Shown here one piece after another: positions 23,634 to 34,437 of a stretch of DNA of 64,000 nucleotides. The translations under genes and the position numbers were made by a program. Each line of letters starts with the position of its first letter. Positions within the stretch are counted from its first letter, which is position 1. Location: contig JBANSL010000013.1 of NCBI GenBank assembly GCA_037127255.1, positions 78,673,688-78,737,687 on the forward strand, written 5' to 3'. The DNA is from Persicaria tinctoria (Eukaryota; Streptophyta; Magnoliopsida; Caryophyllales; Polygonaceae). Under the pieces are notes generated by a model. That model was not told where the DNA came from. It ran no database searches and worked only from the letters and a program-made list of their open reading frames with translations.

Positions 23634-26600
23634 TGTAAAGGCCGAATATATTTTTATAGTATTTTAATATTATTTTAAATAAGTGTATTATTATTTTATT
23701 GAATATATGAAAGTGGGATAAAACTCGTCCTCAAGCACCAGTGTCGATTTTAAAATCCTTCCGGCATTGTTTTAGAATTGGGTTTTGACGGAATTTGATT
23801 CCGCTTCCGAGCTCCGAGTCGTGAATAAATTATTTCACTTCCGAAGATGATTTAAAAGTCGATTTAAATTCCTAGTGTCGGGTTTTGCTTTAGTGAGCGG
23901 GATTGAAGTCGAGCGAGCGGGTTTTGGGTCTATTCCGCTATTTTTGAATTCCTTGGTATTGTTGGGACCATTCCCCTATTTTATTTTCATTCCTCTTTTC
24001 TTCTCTCTCTCTCTCCCCCTCTCTCTCTCGTTAGCCAGCAACCCCAATTGCAATTTGAGGCAAGTCACAGCTGGTTTTGTCCCTATATGTGTACTAATCT
24101 CCCATCTCCGGACTCTTTCATATGCAGCAGCACCCACAAACCTACCCCTACTCTCTCTCCCCTTTCTCTGTTCTCTGCAGCCACCCACACTCGCCAACAA
24201 TCACCATTGAAATTTGTCCATTTCTGTTCTAGCTGTCGAGCCGCCACCACCGGCGCCCTTTCCTTCAATCGTCGTTGACAGCTCCGCCAGCAGCTCACAC
24301 CACTTAGTTGTTCGTCGTCGTCGTCGGACAGCCAGAAGACCCGCACCTCGCCCCTTCTTTGTCATTTTCGTCGAGAAACCCAGTGGCACCACTTCCTCCT
24401 CCGTCAAGTAGCAGCTTAGCAGCACCATCTCTAACGACCGGCGTAGCCAGAACCGCCACCCAGAACAATCCCGGAGCCACGAAGATTCTCTGCTCCCCTG
24501 TTTTCCGTTCCGGGTTTGTTTCGTTCTCTTTGATTTCGGTTCTAATATCCTTCACATCGCACTCCTACTCAGATCTCCCTCTCCCTAGGCCCAAGGAGAC
24601 CTCCTTCCCCGTCGACTCGTAGTCGGAAACCGCTAACGGAGCCGGAGAACTCGCCTCGGAGTCGGGATCGCGCCCCGCCTCGGTAATCTCTCTCTTGCTC
24701 CCTCTCTTTCACTCGCGTTTGATTTCTTTTGGGTCGGTTAAGGTCGGAATCTCGTGTCGATCTCCTGGTTGAAATTTGGGGCGAAACGGACCACCGGAGG
24801 CCGGGCTCTCCTCTCTTCTTCCTCCGTCGCTTTTCCGATCCAAGCAGTTCCGATTCAATCGATTTGGGAAGAAGAAGCTGTTGAACCGGGTCTTCCCGTT
24901 TGTTTTCTATTTTCCTTGGTTCGGTTCTTCTTTATTTTCCGGTCTGGGTCGGTTAAGGGAGAGCAGGGTTGGTTTTGGAGCCAGGTCAGCGAGTTGGGTC
25001 GGGTTTCCTTGTGGGTTTGGATCTGGGTATGAGTGTGGGCTGTTGGTTTGGGCTGGGGCCTTTGGGGTTTGTTTTATGGGTGGTTAAATTCATGTTTTAC
25101 TTGTTATGTTACTATATAGTTGATAGTTATTATTCTTATTATTTTATGATGATTCTGAGAATTTATATCTTTAAATTATTTTAAAGATAATATTATTTGG
25201 AAATATATTTGTGATGATTAATATGTTATTTTAGGAATTTGAAATGAATTATGAGTTGTGATTTTAGATATGGTTGTGCAAATAGAATTATTTTGTTACT
25301 AAGTGTCGGAATTTACTTATGTAATGGTTTTGAAAACAAACATGCCGGGATTGTGTTAATAATATGATTTTGGGAATTTGTTAAGGATTTAAATGATAAA
25401 TGTCGGAATTTGGCCAAGTAAGATTTGAGAAATTATTTTGAACATGAGTTGACTTAATTTGGGATTTAAGAGTTTGGAGAGTATTGTTGGTATGTTTTAT
25501 CAATGGTTTTGATTGGAAGAAGGCTTTTGGTTGATGTTGATCAAATCGGAAAGGTTTTGAAAAAGGGGTTTTACTATCGGTTGGTTTTGAGCATGTTGAG
25601 AACGTGGAGTTCGTGTGTATGATTGATGGACCGGTAGCTTATGGAAATGGCTTGATGATAGGTGGGTATTGCTTTTGGATCGCTTTGGACTTGCATTTGG
25701 GCCCTTGCTTGCGTTATTTTGCTGTTCTGCATCTTCAGGTAAGTTCCCTAGGGGGCTTACTCAGCTTGGACATTCATGCTTGTTGTTGCATTTTATGTTA
25801 GGTGTTGCATATGCATAAAAGCATGCCATGTAGTATCATGTTTAGGTTGCACTAATTGATTGAGCATCCGCTTACTTTATGCGTTTGAAAAGAGAACGGC
25901 CGTTATCTGAGTCTTTAGAGTCGTTGCTAGGGTCATTGGGGCATTCGTGTTTCATATCGTTTTGGTCCCAGTCGAGTCTTATATATGATCTGGCTGCGGC
26001 GGTGACCGAGCGTCCTACCTGGGTTGCTTCGGAGTGAGGTACGGACTGATAGGCTGCGGCACCGACCGAGCGTTCTACCTGGGCTGCTTCGGAGCGAGGT
26101 ACGGACATATATGCCCAGAGTGGGCACGGATCAGGGGATATGCCTTTTGGCATTGTCTTTGGCCCTTTACAGTATTTCTGCTTATTATTACAACTAGGAG
26201 CATGCTAGTGTGTTTAACTTTCGTACTGCATTAGAGCATCTTTATTAGGTATAGCACATACTATGTAGCCTCAGCGAGGACTGCCGGTCCCGGATGAGTG
26301 GCTCGAGCTGACTCCTTTCCCCGTTCTTCTTTTAAAGGTATTTTCTGCAGATTTTGAGTGCTCGATGTGTATATGATGGGGTTCCCTTTTTGCGAATCGA
26401 AGAACCTAGCTAATTCTCTAACTCGTTACAAATGGTAATCACCCACTTATGATTTGGTTTTGACCCGGCTTAGTCGTGGCACCTTGTATCTAAATTTTGT
26501 TTCCGCCTTACTTCCGTTTGAATTGATTTTCGCAACATAGTCCCTAGGACAGGTTAAGGGTACCCAACGGCCCTTCGATGTTTTTAGGGTTTGAGATCCC

Positions 26601-26719
26601 TCTTTCGACTAATCTTAAAATGAGTTTTAAACCTCGACCCGTACCTGGATTGCAAGATCCGAACAAGGGGTTTTATCCCTTGAAACGTAACCCGGAAATC
26701 ATAATTCTGGGCCGTTACA
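23634..26719 (+). repeat. Full-length LTR, 3086 bp (3' LTR)
   Basis: Same sequence as 15371-18458 with roughly a dozen scattered substitutions and a 2-bp difference in the CT repeat. Ends GGCCGTTACA and is followed by the GTGTA target duplicate. Confidence 0.95.
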
Positions 26720-26894
26720 GTGTATGTAAGTTTGAATCATTGATCAAGAATGTAAGTGGGGTAATTTAGAATGTAAGTGGGGTAATTTTTGAAGCTTGTT
26801 CTTTTCTATTGGCATATATGTTTTTCTTCAATATCAATATGATTTTTTTTTTCTTTGTTACAAATGCTACTGGACAATGTTTTCGTGTCCAACA

Positions 26895-27150
26895 AAGTCA
26901 CTTGTACGAGCTCATGAGATTGAGCTCGAGCTCGGCTCGAGTATAAGCGAGCTCACGAGCTCAAGCTCTGCTTGAGTGCAAACGACCTCGAGCTTGAGCA
27001 CTTTCCCTAGCTCGTGAGCCGAGCTCGAGTACTTGCTTGAGCTCGTTTTCATATGGAGCTCGAGCTCGACTCGTTTACAAACGAGTGGAGCTTGAACGAG
27101 CCGAGCTTGAACACCAAGTACTTGAGCTCGTGAGCTCATATATCACCTCT
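26895..27150. repeat. GAGCTCG-rich repeat element
   Basis: A segment built of many GAGCTCG, CGAGCTTGA and GAGCTCGTGAGC words in both orientations, so it can fold on itself. Similar GCTCG/CTCGAG-rich sequence lies at 44930-45290. This composition is typical of a common plant MITE type, but I could not fix termini or a target duplication. Confidence 0.6.
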
Positions 27151-27214
27151 AGAATTAAGGGACCTTTACTTAGATCTTGTAATCACATGTTATGTGGTAT
27201 TTCATATTATTAGA

Positions 27215-27885
27215 TTCTTAAATATCATCACAAATGTGTCCTCAATAAAAATGTCATTTACAAACAATGTCATCACAAATGATTGAGATCAATGCGGTGG
27301 AATTACAAATGTCATCAATGAATAAAAGTCATCATTTAAAATATGTCATCAATGAATAAAAGTAATCATTAAAAAGATGTCATCACAAATATTATCAATG
27401 AATAAAAGTCACCATTAAAAAAATGTTATTACAAATGATTGCATCAATGAAGTGTAATCACAATGTGTCATCAATGAATAAAATTATAATCGATGAAAAT
27501 ATAATGATATACAATTGATTAATTAAAAAAGTGGCATTAAAACACTAATTTGAAAAAAGTTGCATCACATTAAACAAAAAAATGCCATCAAAACACTACT
27601 TTGCAAAAAATATGGCATCACGGGAAAAAAAAAATCATCAAAAAATTGACATAAAAAGTGTCATCAGTAGTCAACCGTAAAAAAAATGGCATCAATGGTC
27701 AACCTGGCATCATAGTAAAAAAAATGTCATTAAGGTTTGAAAAAAGTGGCATTCAAAAAGTGTCATCAAACCATTTCATTAGAAAAGTGGCATCAAAGTG
27801 AAAATAAAATGTCATAAAAAATGGCATCAAAACGGTAAAAAAATGGCATCACAAAAATGTCATCACTTTATATATATATATATTT
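27215..27885. repeat. Degenerate TCATCA-type minisatellite
   Basis: About 670 bp of A-rich sequence with recurring words ATGTCATCA, AATGAATAAAAGTCATCA and AAAAAATGGCATCA at irregular 15-35 bp spacing. No coding frame. Confidence 0.7.
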
Positions 27886-27904
27886 TTTTAAAAAAAAACA
27901 TGAG

Positions 27905-27978
27905 TTGGTCAACGTTGACCGGTCAAAGGTCAATGTTGACCGGTCAATGATCAAAGAGCTGACCATTGACCAATTAAT
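27905..27978. promoter_or_regulatory. Palindromic TTGACC/GGTCAA cluster (W-box-like)
   Basis: GGTCAACGTTGACC (27907-27920) is a perfect palindrome, and TTGACCGGTCAA occurs twice (27915-27926, 27936-27947). TTGAC is the WRKY W-box core. The cluster lies in repeat-derived DNA about 3 kb from the nearest start codon, so a regulatory role is only a possibility; it may be a transposon inverted repeat. Confidence 0.4.
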
Positions 27979-28121
27979 ACCCATTTGGGGAATGGACTAC
28001 CTAATCTAATTTAACAAGTTTTTTTATCTACTTAGCTAATTGAACTTTCTAAATAGTCTACTAACCTAAATCACCCAAAAATTAATTAGTTTAGATGTGA
28101 AATCTAAACTAAATAATTGGA

Positions 28122-28158
28122 GAGTCTCATGCAGTGGCGGAGTCACTGCATGAGACTC
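28122..28158. repeat. Perfect 15-bp inverted repeat (hairpin)
   Basis: GAGTCTCATGCAGTG and its exact reverse complement, separated by 7 bases (GCGGAGT). The arm sequence recurs in altered form at about 28270. Likely the folded end of a decayed transposon. Confidence 0.85.
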
Positions 28159-28545
28159 ATGTAGTTTAGATGTTAACTTTTACCTTTCAAATATTTGCTC
28201 AAATATAGTTTAGATGTTAACTTTTACCTTTCAAGTTTCGAAATCTTGCTCAAATACTGTATAAGATTGGAGAGTCTCATGTAGTGAAGGAGTCAGGATT
28301 CTCGGAGCCAGAAACTAGAACTTTTTTATTTTAATTCTCCTTCATTCCTTATCACTCGAGCTAGATAAAACTCTTATTTTAAATATCATTTACAGATGTT
28401 ATATTATTTTAAAAATACTAAATATATGGGAAAAAATATGTTTTTTTAAAATATCAATTCACTTTGTAATTTTTTTTAAGTGTTAAAGAACTTGAGTCCA
28501 TATTAACTTAAATTATCTTCCCAATTGAGATTTTTGTATCATCAA

Positions 28546-28699
28546 TACTACATCCGTTGCAAAATATAAGGTCTTTTACTTTTTGGCACGTTTTTTAATG
28601 AGCTAAAAACTCTATGAAATATTAAATTTTTATTAAATTTTTTTACATAGTATTATACATATTAAGTAAAAGACCTTATATTTTGCAACGGAGGTAGTA
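28546..28699. mobile_element. Stowaway-type MITE with TA duplication
   Basis: The element spans 28548-28697 (150 bp). It starts CTACATCCGTTGCAAAATAT and ends in the inverse complement, with TIRs extending over about 34 bp and a TA dinucleotide on each side. This is the Tc1/mariner Stowaway pattern. Confidence 0.93.
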
Positions 28700-29142
28700 A
28701 TATTTTATGTTAAATATCCTAATGTTATAATATCTCGTGAAATATTTTGAACTTTAGATATAAATGCGTTTTTTTATTCTAGAGGAAAATTCTAAATTTG
28801 CAAAACCACCCACATTACACAAATATTTTACAAAAACACCTATATTTACAAAAACACTTATAAATGCGTTTTTGTTATAAATTATATACATTGATTAAAA
28901 AAAACATTTGCAAATAGTAGCATATAACTTAGTTTATTTGATTACAAAAAAAATCAGTTGTCAAACATTGATTGTTTAAGTATCTCAAATGAAATAACTT
29001 TGGAAAAATATTAGGTTGTTCAATCATCAATGAGAGAGTAAATAGATAAACAGTTGAAGAAATTGTCCGCAAAATAAATGATCAACTAAGTAAATAGCGT
29101 GCTAATGTAATATTACAACATGGTCGTGCTATCTTAATTGGC

Positions 29143-30400
29143 TTAAACATGCCTCTAAACCACTTTACACAATGCAAAATTTTATGCTCTCTAGTTCAAT
29201 TCACAAGGAATTGGACCCGGTATATGTGGGTTAAACCCATACACTATAAATATCTTAAAACAACTCATCTTCTAAAGTATAAGCAGAAATGGAGGGGGGG
29301 GGGGGGGGGCATCATGACGAATATATGGTCGAAACTATACTCTCTTATTGATAAATTCAAAATTAGTCTAATGTGGTAAGTGGGAAATGGTAAAAGTGTA
29401 AAACAATTAACTTTTGGACAGACAATTAACTTACCACATCCCTAATAAAAGCATAGAGAAGAACTGCCCACCGATTAAAGATGAACAAGAGAAAGTGAGT
29501 GGCTACATTATGGGAGGACAATGGTGGTTGGAAAAACTGAATGCAAATATTCCACACATTATAGTTAAAAACATTTATGAACATCCTTCTTCCAAAAAAT
29601 TATTTCGATGACAGAGTATACTGGTGGCTAGATAAAGAAAGATGGTTCAAAATGTCAAGTGACGAAAACACATGGACTTGGAAAACTAATGCCCCTTCAA
29701 AGGTAAAAAAAATTCCTTTGGATGATAGGCCAAAAGGTTTTCCCAACGACTATCTGCGTAGCTCAAAAGGGTGTGGTTGTACCAACGACTTGTATACTTT
29801 GTAACCAAACGACGGAGGACGATACTCATATCCTTGTAGAATGTCAATATACCAATAACAAACTTTCTTGGGCATTGTATATCCGTCAATCCATTAATAG
29901 CTTAATTGCAAGTTCGAGGGAATTCACGCCCATTTTATCCTTACTAGGTAATAAAGTTAAGAAATAAGAAAATGAAAAGTTAGCGTTTACTTCACTTGGT
30001 GGACTATCTGGTACATTAGAAACCAAGTAGTGTTTACAGAAAAAGCACTACCAAATCAGGAGTCGGTCAAGCAGATTTTTGTAAATCATATGGGAAATTG
30101 GAGGGAAGACATCCTTATACGAAAAAGACACCAAGACGAACAAGTCTAGACAAAAGGAGCAATGCAACAAAATAAGGTAACATCCCGACAATAATCCTCC
30201 ATCCGGAGAAAGCCACATCAAGGCAAGTTCAAACTTAATTTTGATGGATTAACTATTGATAATTAATAATAACAGCACAACTAGCTTTATTATTCGAGAC
30301 CGAGATGATTGTCCTATCCAATTAGGATATGATTATATTGGTCGTCATACCCTAATAAAAACAAAAATTTTGGCTCTAAGATAGAGCGTAACACAATCTA
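29143..30400 (+). pseudogene. Decayed LINE (non-LTR retrotransposon) 3' ORF2 remnant
   Basis: The plus strand carries broken pieces of a plant LINE ORF2. VYWWLDKERWFKMS and TWKTNAPSKVKKI (about 29625-29715) resemble the linker before the zinc-binding domain. CILCNQTTEDDTHILVECQY (about 29790-29850) is the reverse-transcriptase-associated zinc-binding motif. After 30200, KFKLNFDG and IIRDRD resemble the start of an RNase H-like domain. Frames are interrupted by stops and indels, and a G homopolymer sits inside at about 29292-29309. The reverse transcriptase core itself is not present. Confidence 0.75.
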
Positions 30401-30942
30401 TCGCATTACAAATAAAAAAGGTGCACACCTAGCATGACTCCCAAATTATCATAAATCATTTGAAAACCAATTATAGATGTCCATTAGAAGTTGAACTGGT
30501 GCTTGGTTTTGCTCTTCGTTTGCATCCTTCATTTGACGGTCGTTGTTTTGCCTAGTTTTTTCTTTTTAGTAGAGTGAGTACAACCTGTTGCTTCGTCAAT
30601 TTTCTTTCCTTTTTTTTTTCATTGTATGTTTCATCAAAAACGGTTAATCCATCTCTCGATCCATCAAAATCCGTTACTCAATCTCTTAATTTTTACCTTT
30701 ATTAAAAAATAAAAAATAAAATCAAACGTAGCTCAAATCCAATTCTAAAATTTCATTTCACTTTCACGCTCGACGGTCGACAAATTCCAGATAAATCGAA
30801 ATCCAACAAGAACAGTTTTTGAATCAGAATCTCGAATTTCAACTGTCTTTCACTCTTTCGTGATTCCTCCTGCGTCGTCTCTCCGCGAACTCCCACTTCC
30901 TGTTTCGCCATAAATTCCGAGAGTTGCGAGGCGAGGACCAAG
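30401..30942. other. Upstream region of the pectinesterase gene
   Basis: AT-rich with T-runs. The right end must hold the promoter and 5' UTR of the pectinesterase gene. No clear TATA call. Confidence 0.4.
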
Positions 30943-33900
30943 ATGGCGATGCCGGCACCGAGAGTACTGTCTGTGGCGACCACCGGCGAGTCCGGCGCAT
31001 ACCGGACGGTGCAAGACGCGGTCGACGCCGTCCCCCTCGGCAACAATTGCCGCACGGTGATCCGCGTCTCCCCCGGCGTCTACAGACAGCCAATCCACAT
31101 CCCGAAGACCAAGAATTTCATCACGCTCTGTGGAATCTCCCCCGAAGAAACTGTTCTCACTTACAATAACACCGCGACTAAGATCGAACATCACCAGGTT
31201 TCAATTCCTAAACCCTACCCGCCGCTTTTCCTTTATGTTTTTTTTTCCTGATTTTGTTTTTGGCTTTAATTTGTTTGGGGCAATGCGAATTTCAAGCCGG
31301 CGAGGTTGATTGGAACGGGGACGTTTGGGTGTGGGAGTGTGATTGTGGAAGGAGAGGACTTCATTGCTGAAAATATCACCTTTGAGAACTCAGCTCCTCA
31401 GGTTACTGTCTTTTCCCCTTTTCATTGCACATTATGATTTATGACTTGGCCTTGCTTGATTATGAATTTTTAAGAGTTGATCAATATACCTAAAACTTTA
31501 GCTGCTTTATCTGGAACAATGAAATGGATTCCTCCACCGATTGTTTATATTTTCTGCTCCCTCTTATGAATTTGTAGGGATCTGGACAAGCTGTGGCAGT
31601 GAGAGTTACCGCTGATCGTTGCGCGTTCTATAACTGCAGATTTCTTGGTTGGCAGGTATTCTATGCCTATATTAGTGCGCTCTTATGTAAATCTCAGATG
31701 TGTGAGCTCCAAGTTTATATAGTACTTGATTTAGATTGTCAAACATGAAAGATTTGCCAGTTTGTAACCCATTATTATTTGTGTGGGTTGCGTTTGGACA
31801 AGATTTTGCTGGCGCAAGGGCTGCCGAATAAGTTGTATTGCATGCACGAGTTAGTTTTGTGTGAATATAATTTTTTGATTTACTCTACAGATCTTTTGCT
31901 TTGCTCTAGTTAGTTGCTTGGTGCCTGGTGGTATTGTGTTTAGTAAATCAGCTGCTTGCATATTATTTTTGTAGTTCGTCTATTACTGGAGAGGGGTCTA
32001 TGTTTTAAGCGCATCATATATTTCATTTCCTCTTGAGTATGAGGCATTGTACGTTGCTAGGATACACTCTATCTGCATCACGGGAGACAGTATTTGCGCG
32101 ACTGTTACATCGAAGGAAGTGTGGACTTCATTTTTGGTAATAGCACTGCTCTTTTGGAACATTGCCATATTCACTGCAAATCAGAGGGATTTATTACAGC
32201 TCAGAGTAGGAAATCCTCTCAAGAAACTACCGGATATGTGTTCTTAAGGTAAGGATAAAACTCTTGAATTTTCTTATCGAATCATTGTGATGCATCTTTT
32301 GTTCCTAACATTCTTGTATTGTTCTGCTTTAGCCATTTTAACATTAATTAGAATGAACTGTTACAAAATGAATTTCTGGTCAGAATATTTCTTGACTCGT
32401 TTATTATTATGATGGCTTCCAAAATGTGCCTTTGATTAATTAGAATTGAGTGACCTTTGTTGTTGTGAGAAAGAAAACTCTGATCTCACCAAAAAAAAAA
32501 AAACTCTTAGTGGTTGGATATGCAGCTATATCTGTTGATATCTAGCTCACAAAATAGGAGGTGTTTTCTGTCATAGGCAAGGAATTGTGGTGATATAAGA
32601 TGTAATGAAATTTCCCATTATTGAGATACCTTTTTCATTGGTGCTTCACATGCTCTGCAGATGCTTCGTGAAGTTCTTATAGGCTTGCAATGTCACAGTC
32701 TGTACTTTGTAGGCAATTAGGCATGTTTGCCTGCCCTCCAATAAAACAACTACGAACCTGGATAAGTTAGTGCCTTTTTTTTTAATTTTTACGTTTAGTT
32801 TAGGGGTAGGAGAAATTTGTATGTAGCCATGCCTCTAGGAGGCTGTTTTTGAGGGATTCCTGCCCCATGCGAAGCAATGAGAAAACAATCACGCTATGCT
32901 ACCATAAATGAACCATTATTACTTATTAGGCAATGGTAAAACATAGATAACTAAAGTGAATCCAACTGAAGCAATAATAGCTCAACGCAAACTTAGCAAA
33001 GTACGAATTAACAGGTGAATAGAATAATCATGTACACGTGTCAAGCCTATAAAATGGGAGACTTCTAGGTAAAATTGGGTAACAAAATCCTATGCAGAAA
33101 ACCAACAAGATACTACTCCATAGGTTTGTCAAGACAATAAGGTTTGATACTGCTTTTATAAAAGCACCTTTTGCCTTTGTTATAGCTTATATTATTAGCA
33201 TTTGACGCCTTTGCTTACAGCTTATCCAACTGAGCCTTGTAAAGAACGTGTCAATGATTTATATTTTAGGTGTGTCATCACTGGTGTTGGGAGGCCATCA
33301 TATACGCATCTTGGTCGGCCATGGGGTCCCTTTGGAAGGGTGGTATTTGCATACACTCATATGGATCATTGTATCAACCCAGTTGGCTGGCACAACTGGA
33401 ACAATGTTGAGAATGAAAGAAGTGCTTGCTTTTATGAATATAGGTAGTTTGTTACTTTTCCAAATTCTGTGAGACCCTAAATATAACCAGCTCTCTGTTT
33501 TCTCCATTTTATTTTTGACCCTAATCTTTCACATTTTGCATAATGCTTCGATTAACAGTTGCAGTTGCTGCTATTTTGATTGTTTTTTTAAATTGCTTTC
33601 CTGATGATTTGGTGGCTGCTTTGTGAAAATCAACCCAATGTCTATATGCTTCTTGTTTCTATTCCTGAACCTGATATTGGGAAAGTTAATGAATAGACCA
33701 TTAGAAAGAACATACTTTGGTTGATTTAGTTGAAAATTTCCAGGTTTCCCTCATTTTTTCAACTAGCCTTTCCACACTTTTCACTTGTCCTGATTCTCTT
33801 AGAACATTTGCCTGAGTCTGAAGTGCTAGAAAATTGATGTTTTTAGCTAAAAAGAAAGTGTTCTTCGGTGGCAATGCCACCACAGGATTAATGAGTTGTG

Positions 33901-34197
33901 CTCGGTTGGAATGTTCATTTTTTTTTTCAATAGATGTTATAACTGAAATCTGCAGGATTTGTGATAAAATTATTTCAGTCATTTACAGCTTCAGCTTCTA
34001 ACCGGAGATCCAACGCATTGGTTTTTAACTGCAGGTGTTCTGGCCCTGGTTGTTGCCCTTCAAAACGGGTAACATGGTGCAGAGAGTTGATAGATGAAGA
34101 AGCTTATCAGTTCCTCACTCACTCCTTCATAGATTCAGATCCTCAAAGACCTTGGCTATTACAAAGAATGGGCATCAGAATACCATGTTCTGCTTAA
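30943..34197 (+). CDS. PME31: Pectinesterase (PME31-like, without pro-domain)
   Basis: Six exons, 30943-31197, 31297-31401, 31578-31655, 32061-32248, 33270-33443 and 34035-34197, join in phase to 320 codons plus stop. The enzyme demethylesterifies homogalacturonan. Family motifs are in order: TVQDAVDAVP, GTFGCGSVIVEGEDF, ENITFENSAPQ, GSGQAVAVRV, FYNCRFLGWQ/DTLY (spliced across exons 3-4, first catalytic Asp), GSVDFIFGN (second Asp), LGRPWGPFGRVV (substrate Arg) and a C-terminal CPSKRVTW. All catalytic residues are present, so it looks functional. There is no N-terminal signal peptide or PMEI pro-region, as in Arabidopsis PME31 (At3g29090), 317 residues. Secretion would have to be unconventional, or the protein is intracellular. 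It converges on the PPR gene, whose stop lies about 240 bp downstream. Confidence 0.93.
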
Positions 34198-34437
34198 TAG
34201 AGGATCATATAGCTGGCGGTACTCTGCGAGACCTATCCAACCCTTGAAGACGTCCAATGAATTTCTGTATGAATAAATCTGTATTATTCAGTGTTGCCAC
34301 TTCTGTCTGTTGAACAATGCGACTTTTTGGGCTTTACCTATATTGTGCAAATATGAGATATGCATGATGTTTTAGAGCATCAACAGGAGGAGTTGTTTCA
34401 ATAAAGTTATAATCAGCAGTATCCATTTCTGTCAAGA

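Larger units (their letters stand above)
13869..26724 (+). mobile_element. LARD-like LTR retrotransposon, three-LTR array
   Basis: The body is 13874-26719: truncated LTR (13874-14515), truncated internal region (14516-15370), full LTR (15371-18458), full internal region (18459-23633), full LTR (23634-26719). LTR ends are TGTAAAGGCC...GGCCGTTACA. A primer binding site follows the second LTR and the purine-rich AGAGGTGGATGAA precedes the two downstream LTRs. The outermost ends are flanked by the same 5-bp direct repeat GTGTA (13869-13873 and 26720-26724). No gag, protease, reverse transcriptase or integrase frame is present, so it is non-autonomous and fits the Large Retrotransposon Derivative class. 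The element family that mobilises it is not evident; gypsy type is likeliest from the LTR style. Confidence 0.92.

Noticed and set aside
14115..26234. Frames of 60-111 codons repeated in each LTR copy
   Set aside because: They lie in LTR sequence, recur identically with each copy and have no domain. They are not genes.
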